From contig QANZ01017153.1 of the NCBI GenBank assembly GCA_003254925.1, forward strand, positions 153,504-217,503: a stretch of 64,000 nucleotides of DNA, read 5' to 3'. The notes beneath the pieces were generated by a model. That model saw nothing but the letters and a program-made list of their open reading frames with translations. It searched no databases and had not been told where the DNA came from. The DNA is from Chamaecrista fasciculata (taxonomy: Eukaryota; Streptophyta; Magnoliopsida; Fabales; Fabaceae). Positions 1 to 15,255 of the stretch are shown here, one piece after another; position 1 is the first letter of the stretch, and each line of letters starts with the position of its first letter. Position numbers and translations under genes: made by a program.

Positions 1-405
1 TGTTAGAAATAAACATGATTTTGGCCCAATATTAATTAATAGCTTACATTTGGGCCCAAGAAGTTTATGTTTTGAGTCCACTTGAACTTAGTCCATATTC
101 TAGATTAGTCCCTAATCTAGAATTCTCTATTGTCTAGAATTCTCCATAGTCTAGAATTTTCTACTTAGAATTATGTAGAAAGTTGTGGATATGAGAGAGC
201 CTAGAACTCTCCATTGAGTCCTATAAATAGGGGTTGAGTCTCATTGTTGTATTAAGCCACAAGTAGTAAATCCACTTCCATTTAGAAAAGCTTTCTCCCA
301 AATTCTCTTCTTCCTCTTAAATATTCTACTCTCCTCACTAACCTTCCTCAACCTTATTTTACCAAATCATCCAAAACACAAATTAGCTCACCATTGCTTC
401 CAACA
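1..405 (+). mobile_element. LTR of a retrotransposon (solo LTR or 3' LTR)
   Basis: The segment opens with TGTTAGAAAT at base 1 and closes with CCAACA at 405, giving the TG...CA ends of a plant LTR. A TATA-like CTATAAATAG lies at 221-230, the usual position for an LTR promoter. No tRNA primer-binding site follows the CA end, so this is a solo LTR or the right-hand LTR of an element extending left of the window. It sits about 70 bp before exon 3 of Prx1, that is inside intron 2 of that gene. The upstream target duplication cannot be seen because the window starts here. The family (Copia or Gypsy) is not assigned. Confidence 0.65.
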
Positions 406-478
406 TATAGTTTATTATTAATACGTATTCATAGTCTTGTTGATTATATATTGAGTGAGTGTATATATATATATGCAG

Positions 479-1517
<1,039 letters not shown>

Positions 1518-2124
1518 CTAGCTGCTAATTAATTCACGGAATCATCAATCGATGTGTTTGCGTTAATTATCATGTACCTACGTTACGCAGTAGTGCTTAT
1601 CTAAATTAATCTCGTACGTACCATATCCTTGTTGCATTGTGCCACTAGTAATAATAATATTTGATATGTACCGTGTCTCACAAGGCATCTTCTTGTTTTC
1701 TCTGTATACTTTTTTTTTTTTTATATAATCACAAAATATCATCTATCTACTTATTTTAATTCATGTTTATCCAATGGTCCGAATTATTATTCAAGTTAAG
1801 ACAACGTAAAATCCTTTTAACAAAAATATTTTTAGCGTGACTGAAATTCGAAAACTTTACTTTTAAAAATTGTAGTAATTATATATCACTCAAATTAATA
1901 ATTTGTTAGTTTCAATTTACCTTTTCGTTGCTTTTGTGCTACCCTATTTCCAAGAAAAAATGTTTTAGTATTCTTATTAATCGTCTAATAGCCAATCTCT
2001 CACTTTTTTGAAAAAAGTTATAAAGAGTATTATATATATTTCATTAATATGAATATATACTAGGCAATCCTCTCCCCTTGAGAACTCTTTTGGAAAAATT
2101 ATGTTTTTTTTGCGGATAATTGAA

Positions 2125-2202
2125 ATTGAAGGCATAATTGAAACTAACATTTCACATTGGAAACACAACTGACACAAATGAAACGTTAAAAGGTATTTTG
2201 CC
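2125..2202. mobile_element. MITE remnant related to the element at 10200-10756
   Basis: The stretch reading GGCATAATTGAAACTAACAT, then a CACAACTGACACAAAT motif and TATTTTGCC, matches the right arm of the inverted-repeat element at 10200-10756. The left arm is not recognisable, so this is a deletion remnant. Confidence 0.5.
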
Positions 2203-2755
2203 TTCTTTTTATTTTGTTGATTTGATATATTAAGGTAACTGAAGTCAACTATAAGTAACTATAACACGTTGCGCACTAAATATAATTTATAAATAAAAAT
2301 GCAGGCAACTTTATTACCGCTGTAACAATTTGTTTTTTCTTTGGTAGGTGACATACCGTGTTTGATTATCAAATGCATGCACATAAGTTAAAACCAATTG
2401 TACCCAAAAGAAAAGGCAAAAAGAAATTCCTAGTCAACATTATTAAAATAAGACTTCTAAAAATAAATAGTTGTACGTGTAGTGTTGATAAAAACATTTT
2501 TATTACCATATTAATTATAATTAAAAACTTAAAAATAAATAGAGCATATCAAAATGGTTCTTTAAATTGTCCTTATATATAAATAAACTAACTAATACTA
2601 TAAGAGAAAAGTTAAAGTAAGGGTTTTGATTTGGAAATCTCAAATTTGATATTTTTTAAAACTCATAAATATTTCCTGAAATATTAATATTCTTTATTAT
2701 ATTTATATAATTTAAATAACATATATGAAAATATGCGAGAAAAAGAGAACACTAA

Positions 2756-3508
2756 ACGTGTGTTTGGTACGCTGTCATCTCAGATGTCGTGGTATGTGAT
2801 ACCATAGTATAAGATACATAATATTTATAATAGCAACGCTTTGTATGTCAATAATAGATATCAGATATGTAAGATGCATATGTTTGATATTCTCTTGCGA
2901 ATAACATCAATCTTCTTTAAATTTTCATGTTTAGCCCTATTATCATCTTGAAAACATGTACTAATATTTTCAAAATAAATATATAAATAATTATACAAAA
3001 AAATATATACATTTATATTTCTTCCCTATAAGTTACTCAAAAAAATCGAAATACATGATTTGGTAATTGAATTTGAATTGATTTTATATTTTTTGGTCCC
3101 TAAATTTATACTAAATTTCTTTTTGGTCTATGAATTTGACCTAAAGACTAAATTATTAACAATTGAAATAATTGGGGGAATGAGTCATATTTTGATTATT
3201 TATTGAAAAATTAGTTTACTCATTATAAATTTATGATCCAAATAGTAAGTTTTATTAAAGAAAACAAATCAACAAAAAAGGTAAAATTGGAACTTTAATT
3301 GAAAAATGTCATTGCAAATCCTGTTATCTGAGATGACATAGTTTTTGTGTTGTCATCAGATGATACCCTTTTTGTTGTCATTTGATGATAGAGTATTATC
3401 TTGAATATCAACGTATGACGACATCATGACGTTACTAAATGCCAGACATCTAAAATACCATAGTATATAAAATGATGGACATGAGATGACAGCATACCAA
3501 ACGAACCC
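2756..3508. mobile_element. Non-autonomous TIR transposon (PIF/Harbinger-like)
   Basis: The ends are inverted repeats. The left reads TTTGGTACGCTGTCATCTCA and the complement of the right reads TTTGGTATGCTGTCATCTCA, with further matches around GTGTTTGG/GTTCGTTTGG. A TAA triplet flanks both sides (2753-2755 and 3509-3511), as expected for PIF/Harbinger target duplications. The 753-bp interior has no coding capacity. The superfamily call rests on the 3-bp duplication and the TIR style only. Confidence 0.7.
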
Positions 3509-4553
3509 TAAAATCAATTTCTTAAGAGTAGCACAATATCGGAGACGGATCTTCAAAATTTGAGGATTGTGAAGTACAGAAGTTCTTGACATTTAATGTA
3601 TTCTTCAGTATTATTGAAAAGAAAATATCAACTAGAAGGGAGAAAAGTGAAATGTAACGTTTTACTGTTTTAGTTAAAAAATACACTAAATGCAAAGAAA
3701 TTCACTATGGCCCATACATCTAAAAAGTTATTTTTGTTATAATACTCTCAAAGTTATACGTATTATAAGGAATATGCTTATAGTTAGACATAAGAAAAGC
3801 TTATGTATGCATGTATGGATGTGGGTCATTCTCACTCATTATGGTTTGGTTTTCTTTAATGGTGGACTATAAAAAAGGAAGCTATCTATGCTTAATTATG
3901 GTCCTGTTGATATTCTAATTGAGCAAAAGCAGTCTAGGCTGAAAAAGAACGTGTGAGAAAATAGAAAAGAAGTCATGTTCAATGTTTCATTCCCGTGCAA
4001 CTTGATGCACAAGGTTGGAAGGTACATCTTAATTTATTTATATATAGTTGGGCATATATATCTTTCTTTGCATATATATATTACGTACCTAGCTAGCTAG
4101 CTAGTCCCACCGCACCAAATCAAAGTTGAATTTGAAAATTATTTTTGGAAACCACAATTGGGGTCGACGTCCTTTGAGAATTGATTATATTGTGTATGTT
4201 ATGGTAGATAATGTTTAGAAAACAAATCTTGTGAAATAACATTTACAGCATTGATTTATAAAACTCAATATCGCCACAATTTTTGATATCCAAAAGAATA
4301 AGATTAACAATATATTGAAGACTTCTTTTTCTTAAAAAAAAAACACAATTTAATATATTAACGCGAGGTTGATGTTTTTAATAACAACATCTTGGTCTGA
4401 GTCAAAATTAATCATCATAAATAGATATGCGACTTTCAAATTAAAAACATATATAAAAGAAAACACCAATTAGACCATGGGCTCGCACTATTGTCAAAAG
4501 GTTTAGTACTAACATATAGCCGCCTACACTATATATATATATATATATATATA

Positions 4554-4759
4554 GAGTAAACTACTAAATTGGTTTCTGGATTATTGACTCGCTAACAGAT
4601 TGGTTCCCGAATTTAAGAAATTGACAAATAGGTCCCCGAATTTTTCTAACATTTGTCAATTTCCCCGAGTCAAATAGGGACCTATTTGTCAATTTCTTAA
4701 ATTTGGGGACCAATCTGTCAGCGAGCCAATAATCCAGGGACCAATTTGGTAGTTTACTC
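4554..4759. mobile_element. Hairpin MITE in the Prx2 upstream region
   Basis: Two ~95-bp arms are almost perfect inverted repeats. The left arm starts GAGTAAACTACTAAATTGG and the right arm ends CCAATTTGGTAGTTTACTC. The element sits in a TA-rich tract, so the target duplication (probably ATATATATA) is ambiguous. It is missing at the matching place in the duplicated Prx3 upstream region, so it inserted after the duplication or was lost from the other copy. Confidence 0.8.
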
Positions 4760-5532
4760 TATATATATATATATGTGTGTGTGATAAAAAATAAACATAA
4801 ATAAATTACTATATTATATGATTTCAACTTTCAAGGCATTCTGATTGTTAGTGTTTCAATACATATAGAATGCTAGCAAGTTTTTTATACTTATAAAGGC
4901 ATATAAATATTATTTTAAAGTTTTAAATTATTAAATAATTAAAAACTTTATTTTAAAGGAGTGTTAATTAAAAATAATAAAAAAAATTACTCAACTTTCT
5001 TTATAAATTTTCATTACTCTTTCTTGTGTAATGTTTTTCTATTTTATATCTTAATAATATATGAGTAAAAAGTATTAGACAGGTCAAACACATATAATAT
5101 AATATAAGATTTTGTACTATATTTTTTTAAATAATAGTAGAAAGTCATTAAAAAATTGAATAACTTCTTATTATTACTTATTTATTTTAATATAAAAATA
5201 AAAAGTAGTGAAAATATATTTAAAAAGTTGAAAAACTTTTATTACTTTTTTTATAATTTATTTTGGATATAATAAAAATAAATGATTATTTTAATTAAAT
5301 TTATAATTTTATCTAGATATAAAAAAATCTTCATACTTTCTAATTCTGAGTTTGGATTAGGTTATATATAAACAAAAAAGAATTTTGTTAGTAGAGACAG
5401 AACTTATTTCGATAATCTCTACGACTTGAGTGAATTAATCTTCAGATATATCACTTCTGCAGTACTTTAATTATGTCTATATTTTAGAAGGATTAATATC
5501 TAGCTGTCAGTTGAGATATTGCATGATTCTTG

Positions 5533-5567
<35 letters not shown>

Positions 5568-5811
5568 GCTATCTACATAAAATAAAAATTATTGACAGGG
5601 ACAAAATTTATTTCCATAATATAATCTCTATACTTAGAGATGATTAATCTCTAAATGTGAAGGAGGAGAATATGGCCTATTTCTTGCGCACGGCACATGT
5701 GTATTAGTGTTAGTCTATATTGGTGGGCCACCTCGATATTTCCTTAGTAATTTTCCCATCACCCTCCTACGTATACCCCGTCCCTATCCAACTCCAAACC
5801 CACTTGTCTCT

Positions 5812-5820
5812 CTATAAATA
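5812..5820 (+). promoter_or_regulatory. TATA box of Prx2
   Basis: CTATAAATA lies about 150 bp before the ATG at 5969 and is followed by an AAATGCTGCTT-like stretch. The same motif and spacing occur before Prx3 at 12921-12929, so the core promoter was duplicated with the gene. Confidence 0.7.
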
Positions 5821-5944
5821 AATGCTGCTTATGTGCTCTCAAACACACACAAATCACAATAGCTAGATAGCCACGCATAATTCTCAAAGGCTCGATCTCA
5901 TTCATATTCACTATTAAGCGATCGAGATTGAGAGCAATTATTAG

Positions 5945-7543
<1,599 letters not shown>

Positions 7544-8288
7544 CGGATGGAATTTGGTATACCTAATGTACGGCGTAGATTTGATTGTGTGAATGTGTGT
7601 GACTGTGTGCGCCATCATATACCCCTGTGTCGTAATATTAGTTAATTATGACAATCTTTAATATGTTGTGCCACTATAAATATCTAATAATATTTGTGTT
7701 ATGGAAATACATGTGTCTCAGTCTTGTATGATCTTTTGGTGCTTTTCCAGCTACCTAGTTTCCAGAACAAGAAAAAAAAAAAAGTGTTCTACTATTTTTA
7801 AAGTTATGCTAAAGCTATAGAGTTTTCTATAGAATTTCCCCGATTTTTAATCCTAGTCTCTCTCTCTTTTTGTTCCAAAAAAAGAATATTTCTTAGAAAA
7901 ATAGCATGAAAGCTTTGAGGCTTATGGAGTAGTGGTGTTTGCTATTTTTAAAACTGAGGTGAAGGACAATAATTGTTCGGTCCGGACAATCAATTAATTA
8001 TAGTTGTTATTTATGATTTGATAATTAAATTAACAACTCTGATAATTAAACGTTGAAATCTACATAACTCGATGACGTTTCAGAGACATCAAACGAAGAA
8101 AGTAAAAAGCTGTCAAATTCCAACTAACAGCTAGCGCAAAAGGCATCTCGCCAATAAGAAAAAAGAAAAGTCTAGCGCAAAAGGCAAGAAGCATATTTCC
8201 CCGGTCCCCTATTCCTTCGTCAGTTAATTATGTTAAACCATTACAATTCTGGCCAAAAAACAAGAATTACAATAAACAAAAATTATTG

Positions 8289-8715
8289 ACTAAAGTGCAC
8301 TTTTGGTCCCATAACTTTGGCAAAGGTTTCAATTTGGTCCCATAACTTTGGCAAAGGTATCAATTTGGTCTCATAACTTTTTTTTGTTGCAAATTTGGTC
8401 CCATAACTTATGAAAACGTCCTACTGTTGGTTCCAAGCTGATTTCCATCTATCTCATAACTTCACTCATATTTGCCACGTCATCATCTAACTCAGTATGT
8501 CAGATCATTTTTAACGACAGATAATGAATGAAAATCAGTTTGGGATCAACGGTGAGATGTTTTCAAAAGTTATGGGACTAAAATTGCAACAAAAAAGTTA
8601 TGGGACCAAATTGAGACATTTGCCAAAGTTATGGGACTAAAATTGCAACAAAAAAAATTATGGGACCAAATTAAAATCTTTACCAAAGTTATGAGACCAA
8701 AAGTGCACTTTAACC
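8289..8715. mobile_element. Inverted-repeat MITE (TGCACTTTTGGTCCCAT family)
   Basis: The left arm begins CTAAAGTGCACTTTTGGTCC, and the right arm is its near complement ending in TGCACTTTAACC. The GTCCCATAACTTTGGCAAAGG unit is repeated within the left arm. Related copies occur at 54171-54487 and 56869-57421. The possible 9-bp target duplication here is imperfect. Confidence 0.7.
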
Positions 8716-9464
8716 AAAACTATATATATGAAAAAGTCTGGACAAAGAAACAGAGAGACTAGAAAAATGTATATCTTGTTGAACTAGATTTTAAATTTTA
8801 AGAAATTAATTTCATAATTGTATTTAAATATGTTTTGGAAAATATTATAGTTTATAAAAATTGTGTAAAACTCAGGAGGTATTTGGTAAATGGATTGAAA
8901 AAATAATCCTAAGATTATAAGCTTCGGCATAGATTGATCTTGCATTTGGTACCCAAATTAAAAAATTAGTTTTGACAATATTATATTTTGAAGAGTAGAT
9001 AATCTCATGAAATGATCATCTTTTAATCCTCTATGGTGAGATTAGTCAAATTTCATGGGATGAGATTATTTTGATCCACCTAAAATGACTAAATTACCCT
9101 AATCAAACAAAGCTAATAATTAAGTTTTATTTTGAGAATTATGTTAGTTATGTTTTGAGTGATAATTTTTTTAGACTATTTTTTTTATTTTAAGAATTAT
9201 GTACATTATGTTTTGAAAACATATTTTCTTAATGAAATTATTAATATTATTTAAAAATTTTAATTAATGATAAAATTATTTTTTTTATCATGTAGAAATA
9301 AAACACATTTTTTAAGGTATTCTTATGAATTATTTTGGAGAACTTTTACATTCGATAAGTTACTATTTAAGAAGAAAATTCAATGGCATAATTGAAAAAG
9401 TATTACACATTCGTAGGATTATCAAAGACGATGAATTCCAAATAGAAGATTATAATATTCTTAA

Positions 9465-9654
9465 CCACATGAGTGTGGACTAGTGCATGGTTCCTCAATA
9501 GGTCTCTCAACTAAGTGGTGGGGTTCGAATCCCATCTTTGAGTATGAAAAATATTCTGTGGCTAGACATTTACCTTTAAACGTGGAGGAGTTGCGACGAA
9601 GGGATTAGTCACTAATCCCAACGATAGATACCCTTAATTTATACCAAAAAATTG
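9465..9654 (+). mobile_element. tRNA-derived SINE
   Basis: A perfect pol III B box, GGTTCGAATCC, lies at 9522-9532, with an A-box-like TAGTGCATGG about 40 bp before it. The segment is flanked by a 12-bp target duplication with one mismatch: TAATATTCTTAA at 9453-9464 and TAATATTTTTAA at 9655-9666. Its 190-bp length fits plant SINEs. It does not fold as a functional tRNA. Confidence 0.8.
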
Positions 9655-10199
9655 TAATATTTTTAAGAATATTATAAAATAATCTCAGGACTATTTTAAC
9701 TCATCTAAACAAATATTTTTACATTATAATGAGAATTTTATTCTTAAGAATCTCATTTTGAGAATTTTAATCCTTATTTTGATAACGTCACTGTGGCCTA
9801 AAATCCTCAAAAGATTACAAAAGAAACGAGATGAAAGTAAGGTGATGCGGGAACGATATGCAGGAATTCATGAAGAGGCATGTGAAGTTGATGACCGTCA
9901 TTCGCCAACCAATCAAAAGGATAAATACTATTTTTAGTAACACCAACAACAAATTCAAGGAAACATACTATTTTTGGTGAGGTGTATATATCATTATTTC
10001 ATTTCAACGGGTGCTATATTGTCTAGTAGAGGAACGTTAACAGAGCTATCGACTCCATAAACTTTTACAATTCTACAATTCAACCGCTCAACGCGTAACG
10101 CTTAAAGATGTCTAAATTATATATGGCTCGAGCCTCGAAGAAGTTGAAATGTTTGAGAGCATATTAAGATAGTTTCTCATCGTCTATAGGCAAAAGAAT

Positions 10200-10756
10200 C
10201 TTTTGTGCCCCTAACGTTTGCAGTGACTTTCAGTTATGCCCTTAACGTTTCATTTGTGTCAGTTGTGCCCCCAATATGAAACGTTAGTTTCAATTATGCC
10301 CTCAATTTTGACTCAATGCTGATGTGTCAATTTTTTTTACTTGTGTGTCAATTTATTGTTCTGAATTGAATATGTGACAAGATGACTGGATAAAAAAAAA
10401 CATCTCTGATTTACTTTTTATCCACCATGACATTTCCTACGTGGATTTACATTCTCTAAATAAAAAAATTACTATCCTAAATTTTTTTTTGACATTTTCA
10501 TCTTCATCTTCGTAAGCCTTATATGAGTCAAAAACCCTAAATTTCCCTAGATTTCTTTCTTCACCTTCGCGTGCGCAAGAGTAGCTAGGGTTCGAAAACC
10601 TAAAACCCTAAACTTTATTCACCTTGGGGGCACAATTGGGGGCATAATTGAAACTAACATTTCACATTGGGGGCACAACTGACACAAATAAAATATCAGG
10701 GACTTAATTAAAAATCACCGCAAACGTTAGCGGCACGGAACGGAAGGATATTTTGC
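10200..10756. mobile_element. Inverted-repeat MITE (TTTTGTGCCCC/AACGTTTGC family)
   Basis: The arms are inverted repeats of roughly 130 bp containing CTAACGTTTGC, GTGTCAGTTGTGCCCCCAAT and TTAGTTTCAATTATGCCC and their complements. Flanking 9-mers CGTCTATAG (10191-10199) and GGTCTATAT (10757-10765) look like a diverged Mutator-type target duplication. The interior is non-coding. A remnant of the same family lies at 2125-2202. Confidence 0.75.
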
Positions 10757-10987
10757 GGTCTATATATAAACAATCAACTTCATAATAGAGTATCTAATAA
10801 GGTACTGACGCTCTTCATTCAACTTTATAATTGTGTATTGACGATCGATCTTATGAATTTTTGTTCTACAAGACTTTGTGACAGTCAGTTACCTTTTGGT
10901 AAGGTTGTTCCAATGCTTTCGTCCAAAAAAAAAAAAGAGTGTTCCCATGCAACTTGATGCACAAGGTAGGAAGGTACATCTTAATTT

Positions 10988-11046
10988 ATATATATATATA
11001 TATATATATATTAATATTAATATTAATATTAATATTAATATTAATA
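10988..11046. repeat. Compound microsatellite (TA)n then (TTAATA)n
   Basis: About 11 TA units run directly into six copies of the hexamer TTAATA. The matching place in copy A has only a short TA-rich tract, so the array expanded after duplication or contracted in copy A. Confidence 0.9.
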
Positions 11047-11499
11047 TATTAATTTGGGCACATCTTTCGTTGAATATATATATATATATTACCTTGCTAT
11101 CTAGGTAGTCCCACCACACCAAATTAAATTAAAGTAGAGTTTGAAAATTATTTGTAGTGGAAACCACACATGGGGTCGACGTTCTGTTAGAATTAATAGA
11201 GTGACATGAAACATATGTTTAGAAAATAAATATTGTGAAATTACATTGACAGTTTTTATTTATAAAAAGTACTCAATCGCCACAAATGTGTAAATATTTA
11301 GGGTAAAAGCACAAAATTGAGGTAACCCAAAGAATAAGGCTAACAATAACATATTGAAAAGTTTTTTAGAAAGAGAAACAAAATTCAATATATTAACGTG
11401 GGGTTACAAAATGGTTTGAACATCATCCTGCTCCGAGTCAAAATTAATCAGCATATATATATATGGTTATGGGACTTCCAAATTAAATTTTTTTTTTTT

Positions 11500-11860
11500 G
11501 AAAAAGCACAAATTTCGTCTCTAAACTTTATATTAATTGTCAATTTCATCTCTTCTTTTCGATCAATTTCGTTCTCAATGTTTTACGTTTTGGTCAATTT
11601 TATTATTTGATTAACTTCTTTCAATAAATTAACGGCAAAATTACATCATATTTTTTAATATGAGTTAAGATTTGAATTTCTTTTTCAATTAGTTTTACAT
11701 TATCTATCATTAGTTATGTAAATTTTTCATAATATTTATCTAAAATAATAATAAATGATAAAATTGACTAAAATATAAAATAATTGAAGATAAAAATGAC
11801 TGAAAAAAAAAATGGAAATAAAATTAATTATTGGTGTAAAAATAAAAAGAAATGACCAAT
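11500..11860. mobile_element. Inverted-repeat MITE in the Prx3 upstream region
   Basis: The left half (CACAAATTTCGTCTCTAAAC, AATTGTCAATTTC, GTTTTACGTTTTGGTCAATT) is roughly complementary to the right half (AAAATTGACTAAAATATAAAA and onward). A related copy lies at ~54515-54865 beside MTP. Ends are approximate. Confidence 0.55.
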
Positions 11861-12030
11861 TGTGTATATACCATGAGCGCGCACTTTTGTCAAAGGTTTA
11901 GTTAGCCGCCTACTCGGATTATCATGATATATATATGATTTCATTGGATGTCCCCGAAGGGACCATATTATATGATTTTAAGCCATTCGTCTTTAAAAAT
12001 GCATAAACTACTAGCAAGTTTTATATTTTT

Positions 12031-12459
12031 GGGTAAATTATACTTTGGTACCCTGTGGTTTGACCCTATTTCACTTTGGTACCCTGTGGTTTGAAACTTG
12101 ACATTTTGGTACCCTGTGGTATTCTCCATTAACACTTTGGTACCCTTTGGAGCTATTTTGTAATTTTAACCATAATAAATTTTACAAAAATTACATATTG
12201 ACCCCAAAAACATTTTAAATTTTTCATTTTAGTCCCTATATAATATGTATCAGGGACCTATTTGTAATTTTTTGAAAATTTTTTGGGGTCAATATGTAAT
12301 TTTTTCAAAATTTGTTATGGTTAAAATTACAAAATAGCTCCAAAGGGTACCAAAGTGTTAATGGAGAATACCACAGGGTACCAAAGTGTCAAGTTTCAAA
12401 GCACAGGGTACCAAAGTGAAATAGGGTCAAACCACAGGGTACCAAAGTGTAATTTACCC
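12031..12459. mobile_element. Mutator-like hairpin MITE (GGGTAAATTA ends)
   Basis: The element runs from GGGTAAATTATACTTTGGTA to TAATTTACCC, with arms of ~190 bp that are almost perfect complements (repeated GGTACCCTGTGGTTTGA units). It is flanked by 9-bp repeats TATATTTTT (12022-12030) and TATATTCTT (12460-12468). A 9-bp target duplication is typical of Mutator-like elements. It is absent from the matching copy-A upstream region. Confidence 0.85.
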
Positions 12460-12920
12460 TATATTCTTTAAAAGGCATATAAATATTATTTTAAAATTAA
12501 AAATTATTAAACAATTAGAAAGCATTACTTTAAAATAATATTAAAAAATACTCAAGTTCCTTTATAAATTTTAGCCATTTCTTTCTTCTTTAATATTTAT
12601 TTTATATCTTAATAATATATGAGATCAAGAAATATTAGAGGGTTCAACCACGTTTAACATAATATAAAATTTTATACTATACTTTTAAAATAATTAATAC
12701 TACAAACTACAAAGTCATCAAATTAAAGAAAATTGAATTATTTCTTACTATTTATTTATTTCAATATAAAAGAAAGTAAACGTCTATTTAAGATGTCGAA
12801 CAACTTTGATTAATTTATAAAAGAAATATATGCATTAATGTATATAAATATATATTTCCTTAGTAAATTTCCCATGACCCTCCTCTCTGTCCCTGTCCAA
12901 CGCAGAACCCACTTGCTTCT

Positions 12921-12929
12921 CTATAAATA
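12921..12929 (+). promoter_or_regulatory. TATA box of Prx3
   Basis: CTATAAATA lies 140 bp before the ATG at 13061, in the same context as the Prx2 TATA box (followed by AAATGCTGCTT). Confidence 0.7.
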
Positions 12930-13060
12930 AATGCTGCTTGTGAGCTCTCAAACACACACAGTAGCTTGTTAGCTAAGCAGCCATATTCTCAAAGACTCGA
13001 TCTCATATTCACTTATCAAGAGATCGAGAATATTTAGAGATAATTAAGAAAAAAAAGAAA

Positions 13061-14579
<1,519 letters not shown>

Positions 14580-14706
14580 CGGATGCAATTTGGTATACAT
14601 AACGTACGGCCTAGATTTCATTGTGTGAACGTGTGTGTGCTTGTCGTAGTTAATTAATTATGGCGATCTTTAATTTGTTCTGCCACTATAAATATTTAAT
14701 AATATT

Positions 14707-14808
14707 TATCATATGTCTCACATTATTAGATAAATATAGTAAAAAGTTCAAGCTATATTTAAATTCAAATTGCGAGGAGGCATATCTGTATTAGTGAGAC
14801 ATATGATA
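14707..14808. mobile_element. Short TIR MITE in the Prx3 3' flank
   Basis: Ends TATCATATGTCTCACA and AGTGAGACATATGATA are inverted repeats about 70 bp apart. The Prx2 3' flank lacks this inversion, so it was probably inserted after the duplication. No clear target duplication was identified. Confidence 0.55.
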
Positions 14809-15084
14809 AAGTCTGTCGATTTCACTCTGAACTTCTTGTATCTTTTGCTGCTTTTACCGTTATTTAATTAATTCCAACAAGGAAAAAAGAAAAAGTGTTG
14901 TAATATTTTTAATCCTAATCTCTCTTTTCAGAAAAAAAAAATCCAAAGAATATATCTTAGAAAAATAGCATGAAAGCATTGACGCCTTGTGGTGGGTAGT
15001 GGTGTTAGGTCGTTATTAAACTCTGATGTAGGAGAATTTGTCCGTCCGGGCCGCTAATTAATTACTTATAATTAATTGGGTTCT

Positions 15085-15255
15085 TCTAATTAGGACACAT
15101 GTTAAAGTTTCTTTTGATTAGTCAAGTGAGTTTTTAAAAAATTAAAAATTATCTTTTAAATAAATTTTTGTAAATTTTAAGATATGAGATATTCTACTAA
15201 TCAATCAGAAGAAACTTTAAAATATACATTAAAAACATAAATCCTAATTATTATC
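15085..15255. mobile_element. Probable short inverted-repeat MITE
   Basis: TTAAAGTTTCTTTTGATTAGT on the left is matched by the complement of ACTAATCAATCAGAAGAAAC on the right, with TTCTAATTAGGA / TCCTAATTA further out. Ends are approximate and no sure target duplication was found. Confidence 0.45.

Larger units (their letters stand above)
7544..13060. other. Prx2-Prx3 intergenic region
   Basis: This is non-coding. Bases 7544 to ~8220 are the Prx2 3' flank. About 8220-10930 is spacer, largely made of transposons (MITE 8289-8715, SINE 9465-9654, MITE 10200-10756). From ~10930 the Prx3 upstream copy of the duplicated block begins and carries its own insertions (11500-11860 and 12031-12459). A short open frame at 10878-11108 is only microsatellite translation. 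Confidence 0.6.

Noticed and set aside
9465..9654. tRNA gene with perfect B box
   Set aside because: The length, long 3' part and flanking target duplication show a SINE.
10878..11122. Open frames rich in Ile/Tyr/Asn on both strands
   Set aside because: They are translations of the TA and TTAATA microsatellite.
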